From NCBI RefSeq assembly GCF_017305915.1, contig NZ_JAFKJN010000012.1:124001-188000 (forward strand): a stretch of DNA of 64,000 nt, in the 5' to 3' direction. The notes under the pieces are model-generated. The model saw only the letters and a program-made list of their open reading frames with translations, was not told the origin of the DNA and made no database searches. Below are positions 36,393 to 45,292 of the stretch, one piece after another. The stretch is from Reyranella sp. GTDB taxonomy: Bacteria; Pseudomonadota; Alphaproteobacteria; Reyranellales; Reyranellaceae. Position 1 is the first letter of the stretch, and every line of letters starts with the position of its first letter. The position numbers and the translations under genes were made by a program.

Positions 36393-39300
36393 ATGGACGC
36401 CAGTCTCCAGATTTCGCCGCCCGATCCGGCGCGAGTCGACCGGGTGCTGACGGCGCGGCTGCTCGGCGGCCACACGCCGCTACGGCTGTTTTCCCTCACC
36501 GTCTGGGTGGTGTTCAGCATCGCCTATTGGGGCCTCGCCCCGTGGTGGATGATCGCCGGCCCCGCCGCGCTGCATATCCTGGCGATCGTGGGCTTCGTCT
36601 GGCTGAGCTGGGCCTATCCGCGCAATCCGGACGCTCGTTCGAACGAGGCCTGGCGCTGGCTGTACATCTCGTGCGCGGCGATGACCGGCATCGCCTACGG
36701 CGGCGGCGGCGCGCTCTTGTTCCTTCTGCCCTATCCCGATCCGCGGGTGCTGATCGCTGCCTGCCTGGCGCTGACCGCGGCGCTGGCGCCGGGCCGCGTC
36801 TACGAGCCGCGCAGCTATCTCGCCTTCGCCGGCTTCGACTTGAGCCTGCTGGCGGTGGCGGCGTTCCTGTCGGACGACCCGCTGTCGCTGGCGATCGGCG
36901 CCGGAGCGCTGATCTACCTGACGGCGCTCCTGATGCAGAACGCCTTCCACGTCCGCAACCAGCGCGCCCAGGTGGCGCTGGTCATGGCCAACGAGAATCT
37001 CGCCCGCCTCAACGCCCTGGCCGAGGCCAAGGCGCGGCTGGCGCACGATGCCCTGAACGACGCGATCGAGAGCCTGCCGATCGCGATCTCGCTGTGGACC
37101 GACGATCGGCTGATCCTGTGCAACGAGGCCTATGCCGGCTACATGCAGCACGTGCCGGAGGCGATCACGCCCGGCGTCACCTTCCGCACCGCCGCCCATG
37201 CCGCGGCCTACAAGCTGCCCCATCCGATCGCGCCGCGCGGCCGCGAGGAGGAGTTCATCGCCCGCGCCATCGAGCTGCACCAGAGCAACGGCGAGGTGGC
37301 GGAATACAAGCTCGGCCCCGACCGCTGGATGCGCGGCCAGGCGCGACGCACCAAGGCGGGCAGCATCGTGGTCAGCCTGGTCGACATCTCCGAGGTCAAG
37401 CGCCGCGAGAAGGAGGCGACCGACACCCGCGCGGTGCTGCAGTCGGTGTTCGACAATCTCAGCGACGGCGTGCTGCTCTACGAGGCCGACGGCCGATGGG
37501 TCTACCAGAACCCGGCGATGGCCAAGCTGCACAACATGTCGAACGACCTGCTGGCGACGCTGCCGACCTTCGCCGACATCGTCCATTACCGCGCCATGCG
37601 CGGCGATTACGGGCCGGCCGACCAGCTGCCGGGCGGGCTGAACGGCTGGATCCAGAGCCGGGTCCGGCGCTTCTCCGAGGCGATCGACCAGCCGCCGGAG
37701 CGGCGGCGCACCACCACCGGCCGCACCGTCGAGGTGACCTACCGGCGGCTCAGCGACGGCCGCGTGCTCACCATCCACCGCGACATCACCGAAATCGTCG
37801 AGCAGGAGGCGCGGCTCGAGGCCGCCCGCGCCGAATCGGAGCAGACGCGCCAGACCCTGCAGCGGGTGCTCGACAACATGATCGACGGCGTGCTGCTGCT
37901 CGACAAGGACCTCCGCTCGGTCTTCGTCAACCGCCAGGTCGACGAGTTCCTGCGCCTGCCGCCCGAGGTCTCGGGCGCCGGCAAGTCGGGGGTCGACGTC
38001 ATCCGCTTCCAGGCCCGGCGCGGCGACTTCGGCCCGGTCACCAACGAGCTCGAGATCGAGGCCAAGGTCGCCGAACGGATGGCGATCATGCGCAATCCCG
38101 GCGGCGCGCGCTACGAGCGGCGCACGATCTCGGGCCAGATCGTCGAGTTCAACTTCCGGCCGATCCCCGACGGCGGCATGCTGGCGATCTACCGCGACAT
38201 CACCCAGCTCAAGGAGCAGCAGGAGGCGATCGAAGCGGCGCGCGCCCGTACCGAGGCGGCGCAGACCCTGCTCGACGACGCGATGTCGAGCCTCGACGGC
38301 GGCGTCGGCATCTGGGACGCCGACGAGCGGCTGATCCAGTGCAACGCGGCCTACCGCTTCGTCTGCCGCGACATCCCCGAGATCGTCGAGCCCGGCACCA
38401 CGCTCGAGGTCGCGGCGCGCGCGGCGATGCGGGCGCAGTTCGAGCTGCTCGGCAAGCCGGTCGAGGAGCAGGAGGCCGATCGGCTGACCCAGCAGATCCT
38501 GGAGATCCATCGCCGCGGCGAGGGCGCGCTCGAGCTGCCCTACATGGAGCAGTCGTGGACCCGCATGACCTCGCGGCGCACCCGCTCGGGCGGCTTCGTG
38601 ACCCTATTCTCAGACATCAGCGAGTTGCGCCATCGCCAGCGCGACCTCAGGCGCGAGCGCGACCTCGCCAAGGCGGCGCAGGACGAGGCCGAGGCCGCCA
38701 ACCAGGCCAAATCGACCTTCCTCGCCACCATGAGCCACGAGATCAGGACGCCGATGAACGGCGTGATCGGCACCGCCGAGCTGCTCGAGCGCGAGCCGCT
38801 GATCGAGCGGCAGAAGCGCATGGTCGGCACCATCCGGAGCTCGGCGGCGGCGCTGATGCGCATCATCGACGACGTCCTCGACTTCTCCAAGATCGAGGCC
38901 GGCCGCATGGAGCTCGAGGAGGCGCCGTGCTCGCTGCGCGCGCTGATCCAGGGCGCCGCCGAGATGCTGACGGCGCAGGTCGAGAAGAAGGGGCTGAGGC
39001 TCACCACCGAGGTCGAGGCCGGCACGCCCGACTCCCTGTTGGCCGATGCGACGCGGCTGCATCAGGTCCTGTTCAACCTGATCGGCAATGCGGTGAAGTT
39101 CACCGAGGTCGGCAGCATCGCCGTGCGCGCCCGCGCGGTGGCGCAGGACGACGACACCGTCACCCTGGCGCTGAGCGTGCGCGACACCGGCATCGGCATG
39201 ACGCCCGAGCAGCAGTCGCGGCTGTTCAAGCCGTTCTCGCAGGCCGACAGCTCGACGACGCGGCGCTACGGCGGCACCGGCCTCGGCCTGTCGATCGTGC

Positions 39301-40130
39301 GGCGGCTGGCCGAGCTGATGGACGGCGATGCCACGCTCGAGAGCGCGCCGGGCGAGGGCTCGACCTTCACCGTCACGGTCACCGTGCGGCGCGGCAGCGC
39401 CGGCGCCATCGCGGCCGACAAGGCGGAGACGCTCAGCCTGACCGCCGACGGCATCCGCGTGCTGGCGGTCGACGATTCGGAGATCAATCTCGAGGTGCTG
39501 GTCGGCCAGTTCGAGGTGCTGGGGCTGGCGCTCGACACGGCGACCAACGGCATCGAGGCGCTGACCCTGTGGCGCGAGCGCAGCCACGCGCTGGTGCTGA
39601 CCGACATCCACATGCCCGACATGGACGGCTTCGAGCTGACCCGCCAGATGCGGGCCGACGAAAGCGCGCTCAACCGGCCGCGCACGCCGATCGTGGCGCT
39701 CACCGCCAATGCCCTGAAGGGCGAGGCCGAGCGCTGCCTCGACGCGGGCATGGACGACTACCTGACCAAGCCGCTGACCCTGGATCGCCTGCGCGAGGCG
39801 GTGGCGCGCTGGGCGATCGGCGACGCGACGCCTGCGATCGACCGCTCGGTGGTCGAGGGCATGTTCGGCGGCAATGCCGTGACGGTCGCCCGCGTGCTCG
39901 GCCGCTTCCGCGACGCCGGCGCCCGGCTGGTCGCCGAGATCGCGGCCGCCCGCCAGGACCGCGAGCAGCTCACCGAGCTCGCTCACAAGCTCAAGGGCGC
40001 CGCCCGCTCGGCCGGCGCCACGACCCTGGGCGATCTCGCGGCGACCGTCGAGAAGTCCGGCCGCGGCGACGACATCGAGGCCCTGCAGGCCGAATGGCGC
40101 CGGGTGGCCGCCGCCCTCAGCGCCGGGTGA
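36393..40130 (+). CDS. multi-PAS hybrid sensor histidine kinase with receiver and Hpt domains
   Basis: A 1245-residue kinase. Residues about 25-200 hold six or so membrane segments (MASE-like sensor). Then come about four PAS-type modules (around 225-330, 345-470, 475-600 and 615-745), each starting with a short helix and patterns such as [20 protein letters not shown]. The HisKA domain has [20 protein letters not shown] (His about 783); the ATPase domain has [19 protein letters not shown] and [10 protein letters not shown]. The receiver has [14 protein letters not shown] (Asp about 1071), and the C-terminal Hpt has [14 protein letters not shown] (His about 1198). It can run a full His-Asp-His relay to the regulator at 35355. 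Its 3' end overlaps the MATE gene by 14 bp. Confidence 0.95.
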   Translation: MDASLQISPPDPARVDRVLTARLLGGHTPLRLFSLTVWVVFSIAYWGLAPWWMIAGPAALHILAIVGFVWLSWAYPRNPDARSNEAWRWLYISCAAMTGIAYGGGGALLFLLPYPDPRVLIAACLALTAALAPGRVYEPRSYLAFAGFDLSLLAVAAFLSDDPLSLAIGAGALIYLTALLMQNAFHVRNQRAQVALVMANENLARLNALAEAKARLAHDALNDAIESLPIAISLWTDDRLILCNEAYAGYMQHVPEAITPGVTFRTAAHAAAYKLPHPIAPRGREEEFIARAIELHQSNGEVAEYKLGPDRWMRGQARRTKAGSIVVSLVDISEVKRREKEATDTRAVLQSVFDNLSDGVLLYEADGRWVYQNPAMAKLHNMSNDLLATLPTFADIVHYRAMRGDYGPADQLPGGLNGWIQSRVRRFSEAIDQPPERRRTTTGRTVEVTYRRLSDGRVLTIHRDITEIVEQEARLEAARAESEQTRQTLQRVLDNMIDGVLLLDKDLRSVFVNRQVDEFLRLPPEVSGAGKSGVDVIRFQARRGDFGPVTNELEIEAKVAERMAIMRNPGGARYERRTISGQIVEFNFRPIPDGGMLAIYRDITQLKEQQEAIEAARARTEAAQTLLDDAMSSLDGGVGIWDADERLIQCNAAYRFVCRDIPEIVEPGTTLEVAARAAMRAQFELLGKPVEEQEADRLTQQILEIHRRGEGALELPYMEQSWTRMTSRRTRSGGFVTLFSDISELRHRQRDLRRERDLAKAAQDEAEAANQAKSTFLATMSHEIRTPMNGVIGTAELLEREPLIERQKRMVGTIRSSAAALMRIIDDVLDFSKIEAGRMELEEAPCSLRALIQGAAEMLTAQVEKKGLRLTTEVEAGTPDSLLADATRLHQVLFNLIGNAVKFTEVGSIAVRARAVAQDDDTVTLALSVRDTGIGMTPEQQSRLFKPFSQADSSTTRRYGGTGLGLSIVRRLAELMDGDATLESAPGEGSTFTVTVTVRRGSAGAIAADKAETLSLTADGIRVLAVDDSEINLEVLVGQFEVLGLALDTATNGIEALTLWRERSHALVLTDIHMPDMDGFELTRQMRADESALNRPRTPIVALTANALKGEAERCLDAGMDDYLTKPLTLDRLREAVARWAIGDATPAIDRSVVEGMFGGNAVTVARVLGRFRDAGARLVAEIAAARQDREQLTELAHKLKGAARSAGATTLGDLAATVEKSGRGDDIEALQAEWRRVAAALSAG

Positions 40131-41472
40131 GGGCATCGAAGCGGCGGCGGGTGATCACCAGCAGGCCGATCGCGAAGGCCACGAAGGCCACGGCGCTGGC
40201 GGCGAACAGGCCGAGCGGGCCGTCGCCGATCGACAGTGCCAGCCAGCCGCCGGCGACGGCGACGACGAGGCGCAGCAGCGCGAGCAGGAACGGGCCCACG
40301 ACGGTGCCGAGACCGACCGTCGCGAAGTAGCAGGCGAGCGCGGCGCCGGTGAACGGGAACACCACCGCCTGGCAATGGAGATAGAGCACACCCAGCTCGC
40401 GCACCGCCGGATCGGTGGTGAACAGGCCCATCCAGCGCCCCGCGGCCAGGGCGATCGAGGTGAAGATCAGGCCGATCGCCGCCGCCACGGCCGCGCCGAT
40501 CCAGGCGGCGCGCCGGGCGCGCTCGAACTCGCGCGCGCCGACCGCGGTCGCCACCATGGTGATCACCGCCGAGCCGAAGGCGAAGGTGATCGGGTACTGC
40601 AGCAGCTCCAGCCGTACCGCGGCGCCATAGCCCGCGACCGCCGCGCTGCCGAGGCTCGCGACCAGGCCCGCGACGAAGAACGTCGTGATCTGGAACATCA
40701 GCGCGCTCATCGCCGACAGCCCGCCGACGCGTAGGATCGCGACCGCTTCGTCGCGGCGCAGCCGCAGCGCCGCGGCCCGCAGACGCACCAGCGCCTGGCG
40801 CGACACCAGATGCAGCACCAGCACGATCGTGCCGACGGCATAGGCCGACAACGCGGCCAGCGCGGCGCCGAGGATGCCGAGCTGCGGGAAGGGACCCCAG
40901 CCGGTGATCAGCGCCGGCGACAGCGCGAGGTGGAACGCTTCGCCGATTGCAATAGAGAAAGCCGGCACAACCATGTTGCCGGCGCCGCGCGAGACGTTGG
41001 CCAGGACGTTCTGCAACCACACGAAGGCCGAGCCGCCGAACAGCACCGCGCCGTAGGCGATCGCCATCTCGAGCGCGCGTTCTTTCAGGCCCATCGCCGC
41101 GTAGAGCGCCGGCCCGAACGCCAGCAGCAGCGCCGTCGTCAGCACCGCGCCGACCAGCGCGATCGCGAGGCCGACGCCGGCCAGCGACTGCGCCCGGGCA
41201 GGGTCGCCGGCGCCGAGCGCGCGGCCGATCGCCGACGACACGCCCGAGCCGATGCCCGAAGCAGTCGCGGTCTGCAGCACCAGGAACAGCGGGAAGACGA
41301 CCGCGACGCCGGCCAGCGCGTCGCTGCCCAGCCACGACACGAAGAGCGCATCGGCGGTCAGGAAGGTGATGCGCGCCGCCGCCTCGCCGATGTTGGGCGC
41401 GGCGAGCGTCAGCAGCAGCGGCAGGACCGGCGCTTCGAGGAGGCGTTGGGTACGCGCGGACAGGACGGACAT
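40117..41472 (-). CDS. MATE family efflux transporter
   Basis: A 451-residue, 12-helix multidrug and toxin extrusion protein. Each half starts with the family pattern: [20 protein letters not shown] (residues about 17-36) and [20 protein letters not shown] (about 240-260). [20 protein letters not shown] and [20 protein letters not shown] are typical cytoplasmic loops. It exports cationic or toxic compounds using an ion gradient. ATG at 41472 with GGGGAGAG upstream. Convergent and overlapping with the hybrid kinase 3' end. Confidence 0.95.
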   Translation of the reverse strand: MSVLSARTQRLLEAPVLPLLLTLAAPNIGEAAARITFLTADALFVSWLGSDALAGVAVVFPLFLVLQTATASGIGSGVSSAIGRALGAGDPARAQSLAGVGLAIALVGAVLTTALLLAFGPALYAAMGLKERALEMAIAYGAVLFGGSAFVWLQNVLANVSRGAGNMVVPAFSIAIGEAFHLALSPALITGWGPFPQLGILGAALAALSAYAVGTIVLVLHLVSRQALVRLRAAALRLRRDEAVAILRVGGLSAMSALMFQITTFFVAGLVASLGSAAVAGYGAAVRLELLQYPITFAFGSAVITMVATAVGAREFERARRAAWIGAAVAAAIGLIFTSIALAAGRWMGLFTTDPAVRELGVLYLHCQAVVFPFTGAALACYFATVGLGTVVGPFLLALLRLVVAVAGGWLALSIGDGPLGLFAASAVAFVAFAIGLLVITRRRFDALTRR

Positions 41473-41667
41473 GGCACTCTCCCCGACTGATGCGGAGAGA
41501 GTTGCGCCGGCGGACGCGCCGAGGCGATTACGCGGTCGGTAATCAATGAAATCGCCAGAGCGTGTGGCGCCCTTCAATGTCATTCCAAAAAACTCCCGGC
41601 CGCGGGCGCCAAGAGGCCGGTCAAGAAGACTGCAAATTCTTTCGTGGTTTGCAGCGACCGGGAGTCG

Positions 41668-42288
41668 ATGAGTAACGTCGATGACTCGTTGTGGGCAGAG
41701 CAAGAAGGCATCATATGCACTCGACGATCAGCCGAGACTACGCTACGATTCGGTGGCGTCACAGAGAGATACATGGGCGACTCGCCAACGAAAAGCACAC
41801 GGGAATTAGTCACGCTTCCAGCGGAATTGGCCAAGCGCATCGAGGCCTTTCGCGCGCGCGTGGGCCACATGTCGAAAAGCGACTCGCTCAAGCTGCTGAT
41901 CGAGGGTGGTCTACGCAGGTATGACACTTGGGACGACCTGTTCGCGCGATGTCAGGAAGCAAGCCGTAGTGGTCAATCCCTCGGCGACATCATTATGCAG
42001 ATTCTTGTCGACCATCCGCTTATCGCCAGCACAACTTTGGATTCGTCCTCCCTTTGCGCCTACCTCGTGAAGGACGATCCAGAGGAAACCGAGTTCCGAT
42101 TTCGCTTCAGCCGTTCGTCAAACAGCTGGGCATGGGAATACCTAGCGGATGACTACAATCAGCGAGAATGGAGAGAGCGTGAGCGCCCTAAAGCGCCGCC
42201 ATCTGACGATGACTTTAGTCCGCCGCCTGGTCCCCGCCGACCGGCGACGCGCAGTAAGGCTGAGCTGGATGACGACATTCCGTTTTGA
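41668..42288 (+). CDS. ribbon-helix-helix protein with SSB-like C-terminal tip (unknown function)
   Basis: Up to 206 residues from ATG 41668 (CGGGAG upstream); an ATG at 41773 would give 171 residues starting right at the RHH domain. The RHH fold reads STRELVTLPAELAKRIEAF then HMSKSDSLKLLIEGGLRRYD. A middle part (about 95-165) includes FRFRFSRSSNSWAWEYLADD. A charged, proline-rich linker (KAPPSDDDFSPPPGPRRP) leads to the final residues AELDDDIPF, identical at the tip to SSB (DDDIPF), which SSB uses to recruit RecQ, PriA, ExoI, RecO and others. The DNA is richer in A/T than its neighbours, so recent acquisition is likely. No homologue is recognised. Confidence 0.75.
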   Translation: MSNVDDSLWAEQEGIICTRRSAETTLRFGGVTERYMGDSPTKSTRELVTLPAELAKRIEAFRARVGHMSKSDSLKLLIEGGLRRYDTWDDLFARCQEASRSGQSLGDIIMQILVDHPLIASTTLDSSSLCAYLVKDDPEETEFRFRFSRSSNSWAWEYLADDYNQREWRERERPKAPPSDDDFSPPPGPRRPATRSKAELDDDIPF

Positions 42289-42523
42289 GCACCCCACACA
42301 GACGACCCTAGAGAGGTGGTTGCCCGAAGTTTATTGAACCGCATTCAGAAGTTCCGGTCAGCGAATCGGACCTCCGGATACTCCAACTTGCCCGCGCTCT
42401 TCTGAGGCGGAGCGTAGAGCGCGCTCGCTCGCGGCCTTGCTACTGCCAGATACACCACCAAATGGGACACGACCCTGAATCCCGCCCTTGGTCTGGAGCA
42501 TTCCATGTTCGATGACCGGCAAG

Positions 42524-42695
42524 GAGCCTTTCCCTGGGGCGGGCCCGTACACGTGCGGGCCTACCACAGGGTAAGGTTCGGCAAGGACGAGTGGGTGAGA
42601 GCCCATACTCGTTCTTGGCCCTGCCGTTAGCGCGGCGGGAAAGCAGCGTAGTACTAGCGTAGGCCCCTCGTCCTCGTGGCGAGGGGCTCTTTTTT
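42524..42695 (+). ncRNA. candidate structured RNA or structured 3' UTR
   Basis: In a 500-bp gap (42289-42789) without a supported gene, the last 170 bases fold strongly: helix GAGCCTTTCCCTG / CAGGGTAAGGTTC (42524-42536 with 42567-42579, 12 of 13 pairs) enclosing GGCCCG / CGGGCC (42542-42547 with 42556-42561); helix CAAGGACGAGTGGG / CCCATACTCGTTCTTG (42582-42595 with 42602-42617) with loop TGAGAG; then a terminator with T6. A weaker pairing, AAGTTCCGG with a later CCGG...AACTT, lies near 42348-42396. It could be an independent RNA or the 3' UTR of the RHH gene. It matches no RNA family I know (not RNase P, tmRNA, SRP or 6S). Confidence 0.5.
42663..42695 (+). terminator. intrinsic terminator, plus strand
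   Basis: Stem GCCCCTCG (42663-42670) / CGAGGGGC (42680-42687) followed by TTTTTT at 42690-42695. The T-run is on the plus strand only, so it ends a transcript coming from the RHH gene or the structured RNA, not the convergent parB message. Confidence 0.9.
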
Positions 42696-42789
42696 GTTTG
42701 CTTGATTAGACTCCTACGACGACTCGCGGTCAACAGAACCGATACACCATGTCACGCCGCGAACGGCGTTCGCCTCCAAAGAGGGACGC

Positions 42790-43704
42790 CTAACGCCGCG
42801 TCAGGCGCTCCACCACGGTGTCGAGCTGGTCGTAGTTGTCGATCTGCAGGGTCAGCACGGTCTTCTCGCCGCTGCCCTCGTGGAGCGAGGCCTTGAGGCC
42901 CAGCGCCTCCTCGATGCGCTTCTCGAGCGCCTTGGTGTCGGCGCTCTTGGAGGCGCTCGGCGCCGGCGACCTCTTGTTGCCGCCGCCGGACGCCTTCTTC
43001 AGCCGCTCGCCGGCGGCGAGCTTCTCGAGGTCGCGGACCGAGAGCTTCTCGGCCACCACCCGCGCCGCGACAGCCTCGGGATCGGGGAAGGTCAGGAGCT
43101 GGCGGCCGTGGCCGGCCGAGATCTCGTCGCGGCGGATCATCTCGCGGATCCCCTCGGGCAGATCCAGCAGCCGCAGCGTGTTGGCGATATGCGGCCGGCT
43201 CTTGCCCATGGTGTGGGCGATCTCGTCCTGGGTCTGGTTGAAGTCGGTCATCAGCCGGCGATAGCCCTGCGCCTCGTCGACCGCCGACAGATCCGAACGC
43301 TGCAGGTTCTCGACCAGCGCGAGCTGCAGGGCATCGAGGTCGTCGAGGGTGCGGATGACGACCGGCACCTCGTGCAATTGCGCCTTCTGCGCCGCCCGCC
43401 AGCGCCGCTCGCCGGCGACGATCTCGTAGCCGTCCGGCACACCAGGGATCGGCCGCACAAGTATGGGTTGCAAAAGTCCGTACTGCTTGACCGATTCGAC
43501 CAGCGCGTCGATGTGCTCGAAGGTGGTGCGCGGCTGGTATTTTCCGGCGTGCAGATGCGCCGTCGGCAAGGTCGTCGGCGCGCGGTTGGCCGGCCGCGGC
43601 GGCATGGCGGCGATCGGCGGGGCGACGGTGGCGGCAACGTCTTCGTCGCCGAGCAGAGCGCTGAGACCGCGGCCGAGGCCGCGCGGCTTGAGGGGCTGGC
43701 TCAT
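42790..43704 (-). CDS. parB: chromosome partitioning protein ParB
   Basis: A 304-residue CTPase and parS-binding clamp. N-terminal ParA-interacting stretch RGLGRGLSALLGDED. CTP-binding motifs: ILVRPIPGVPDGYEIVAGER (C-motif 1, with GERRWRAA) and LALVENLQRSDL (C-motif 2). The helix-turn-helix region reads QTQDEIAHTMGKSRPHIANT. The C-terminal dimerisation domain ends VLTLQIDNYDQLDTVVERL. ATG at 43704 overlaps the parA stop by 4 bp. Two parS sites lie 1.4 and 2.0 kb away in rsmG and mnmG. Confidence 0.98.
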   Translation of the reverse strand: MSQPLKPRGLGRGLSALLGDEDVAATVAPPIAAMPPRPANRAPTTLPTAHLHAGKYQPRTTFEHIDALVESVKQYGLLQPILVRPIPGVPDGYEIVAGERRWRAAQKAQLHEVPVVIRTLDDLDALQLALVENLQRSDLSAVDEAQGYRRLMTDFNQTQDEIAHTMGKSRPHIANTLRLLDLPEGIREMIRRDEISAGHGRQLLTFPDPEAVAARVVAEKLSVRDLEKLAAGERLKKASGGGNKRSPAPSASKSADTKALEKRIEEALGLKASLHEGSGEKTVLTLQIDNYDQLDTVVERLTRR

Positions 43705-44561
43705 GACGGTTCCGGAAGGGGCACGGGAGGTTGAAGCGCCGCATCGGCTGCGGTTCGACGGCGTCGGATGAATTCGCTGGCGAGCAGGATGTAGGCCTGG
43801 GCGCCGGCGCAGGCATTGTCGTAGATGATCACCGGCAGGCCGTGGCTGGGCGCCTCGGCGATGCGCACGTTGCGCGGGATGGTGGTGCCGAACACCAGCT
43901 CGCCGAAATGCCCGCGCACATCGGCTTCGACCTGCTGGCTCAAAGTCATGCGGCGATCGACCATGGTGAGGACCACGCCGGTGATGTGCAACTGAGGGTT
44001 GAGCGCCTTCCTGACCCGATCGACCGTGTTGCGCAGCGCGCCGATGCCTTCGAGCGCCAGGAACTCGGCCTGCAGAGGCACCAGCACGGCATCGACCGCG
44101 ACCAGGGCGTTCAACGTGACCAGGCCGAGCGAGGGCGGGCAGTCGACCAGGATGGTGTCCCAGCGTTCCCGCGCGTTGTTGCCCTCGGCATGGAGCGCGT
44201 CGGTCAGCCGATGCTCGCGCCGCTCCAGATCGATCAATTCGATCTCGGCGCCGGCGAGCTGGACGTTGGCCGGCATGATCGACAGGCCCGGGATCTGGGT
44301 TTCGCGGATCGCCTGGTCGAGCGCGGTGAGGCCGACCAGGAATTCGTAGGCGCCGGGCGTACGATCGTTGCGGGGGACGCCCAGACCGGTCGAGGCATTC
44401 CCCTGAGGATCCAAGTCTATTAACAAAACCTTCTCGCCGACGGCCGCCAGGGCGGTCGCGAGATTGATAGCGGTCGTGGTCTTCCCGACGCCGCCCTTTT
44501 GGTTAGCGATCGCGAAGACTCTTGGCGCTGAACTGGCTGATCCGGAGGAGGACGGATTCAC
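43701..44561 (-). CDS. parA: chromosome partitioning ATPase ParA
   Basis: A 286-residue deviant Walker-type ATPase that moves ParB-parS complexes over the nucleoid. Walker A ANQKGGVGKTTTAINLATAL (about residues 18-37), VLLIDLDPQGNASTGLG (Walker A'), TILVDCPPSLGLVTLNAL (Walker B) and the DNA-binding Arg region of IPRNVRIAEAPSHGLPVIIY. GTG start at 44561, placed 58 bp inside the rsmG coding region; no other start precedes the Walker A motif. Coupled to parB. Confidence 0.98.
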   Translation of the reverse strand: MNPSSSGSASSAPRVFAIANQKGGVGKTTTAINLATALAAVGEKVLLIDLDPQGNASTGLGVPRNDRTPGAYEFLVGLTALDQAIRETQIPGLSIMPANVQLAGAEIELIDLERREHRLTDALHAEGNNARERWDTILVDCPPSLGLVTLNALVAVDAVLVPLQAEFLALEGIGALRNTVDRVRKALNPQLHITGVVLTMVDRRMTLSQQVEADVRGHFGELVFGTTIPRNVRIAEAPSHGLPVIIYDNACAGAQAYILLASEFIRRRRTAADAALQPPVPLPEPS

Positions 44562-45162
44562 GGTCGGTCACGCTGGAGAACGGCTGGGCTTCGAAGTCCC
44601 AGTCCTTTTTGGCGCTAGTGACCTCAGCCTGCCACCCTTTCCCTTTGTGGAAAAGGCAAATAGCGGTATCGGCGCGATGCGGCGCAGCCCAAACGAGCAA
44701 CTGGCCGAGCGGCGCCAGCGCCCGGGCGGTCACGACATCGGCTTGGGCCGGCGGCGCCGCCTCGATCCGGGAGATCACCACTTTCGGCAGCTTCTTCAAG
44801 GATATCCGGCGTCCGGCCTCGGCCAGGAACGCGCCCTTGCGGGCATCCGATTCGATCAGGGTCACGTCGAGGTCCGGCCGCAGGGCCGCCAGGACCAGCC
44901 CGGGAAAGCCGCCGCCGCTGCCCAGGTCGGTCAGGGTCTGGGCGCTTTTCGGGATCAGGGGAATAAGCTGGGCCGAATCGAGGATATGGCGGACCCAGAT
45001 GTCCTCCAGAGTGGCCTTGCCGACCAGGTTGATGGCCTTCTGCCAGCGGCCCAGGGTATGGACCATCGCCTCGAGCTGGTCGCGTGTTTCACGTGAAACG
45101 TCGACCCGGAGTTCCTGCATTTCCTCCAGGAACAGCTCCCGGCCGGCATGAATATGGCTCAC
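44503..45162 (-). CDS. rsmG: 16S rRNA (guanine-527-N7)-methyltransferase RsmG
   Basis: A 219-residue enzyme methylating G527 of 16S rRNA (formerly GidB). HTLGRWQKAINLVGKATLED, WVRHILDSAQL, TLTDLGSGGGFPGLVLAA (SAM motif I), VTLIESDARKGAFLAEA and VTARALAPLGQLLVWAAPH are all characteristic. ATG at 45162 just upstream of VSRETRDQ, which is encoded by a parS site. Its 3' end overlaps parA by 59 bp, unusually long. Confidence 0.97.
   Translation of the reverse strand: MSHIHAGRELFLEEMQELRVDVSRETRDQLEAMVHTLGRWQKAINLVGKATLEDIWVRHILDSAQLIPLIPKSAQTLTDLGSGGGFPGLVLAALRPDLDVTLIESDARKGAFLAEAGRRISLKKLPKVVISRIEAAPPAQADVVTARALAPLGQLLVWAAPHRADTAICLFHKGKGWQAEVTSAKKDWDFEAQPFSSVTDRESVLLRISQFSAKSLRDR
45085..45100. 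promoter_or_regulatory. parS: parS centromere site inside rsmG
   Basis: tgtttcacgtgaaacg, 15 of 16 bases of the parS consensus TGTTTCACGTGAAACA. It lies in the 5' part of rsmG, where it encodes the peptide around VSRETR. ParB should load here. Confidence 0.93.
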
Positions 45163-45172
45163 GTCTTGCCCC

Positions 45173-45285
45173 CACCTCCATCCTGAGGAGCGGGCCGCAG
45201 GCCCGCGTCTCGAAGGATGGCAACCCGTACCACGTTCGTTGCCACCCTTCGAGACGCGGCCTTGCGGCCGCTTCTCAGGGTGAGG
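45173..45285. repeat. long imperfect palindrome of the CATCCTGAG family between mnmG and rsmG
   Basis: Left part catcctgaggagcgggccgc and its counterpart gcggccgcttctcagggtga; the inner arms gtctcgaaggatggcaac and gttgccacccttcgagac form an almost perfect inverted repeat. It fills the 130-bp gap between mnmG and rsmG, both on the minus strand, so the message must read through it. Confidence 0.75.
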
Positions 45286-45292
45286 CGGTCGG

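Noticed and set aside
36179-40330. A 1383-codon frame overlapping the hybrid kinase in another plus frame
   Set aside because: Arg/Ala/Pro-rich shadow sequence. The kinase frame at 36393 has all catalytic motifs.
42524-42579. Possible group II intron domain V (GAGCC...GGTTC)
   Set aside because: The helix is 56 nt rather than about 34, lacks the AGC/bulge layout, and no reverse transcriptase gene is present.
42358-42606. An 82-codon minus-strand frame in the gap before parB
   Set aside because: No ribosome-binding site, no known motif, and it is antisense to a strongly folded, terminated plus-strand region; more likely RNA structure than protein.
42289-42695. RNase P RNA, tmRNA, SRP RNA or 6S RNA
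   Set aside because: None of their conserved sequence blocks (for example the GAGGAAAGUCC or tmRNA tag codons) could be found.
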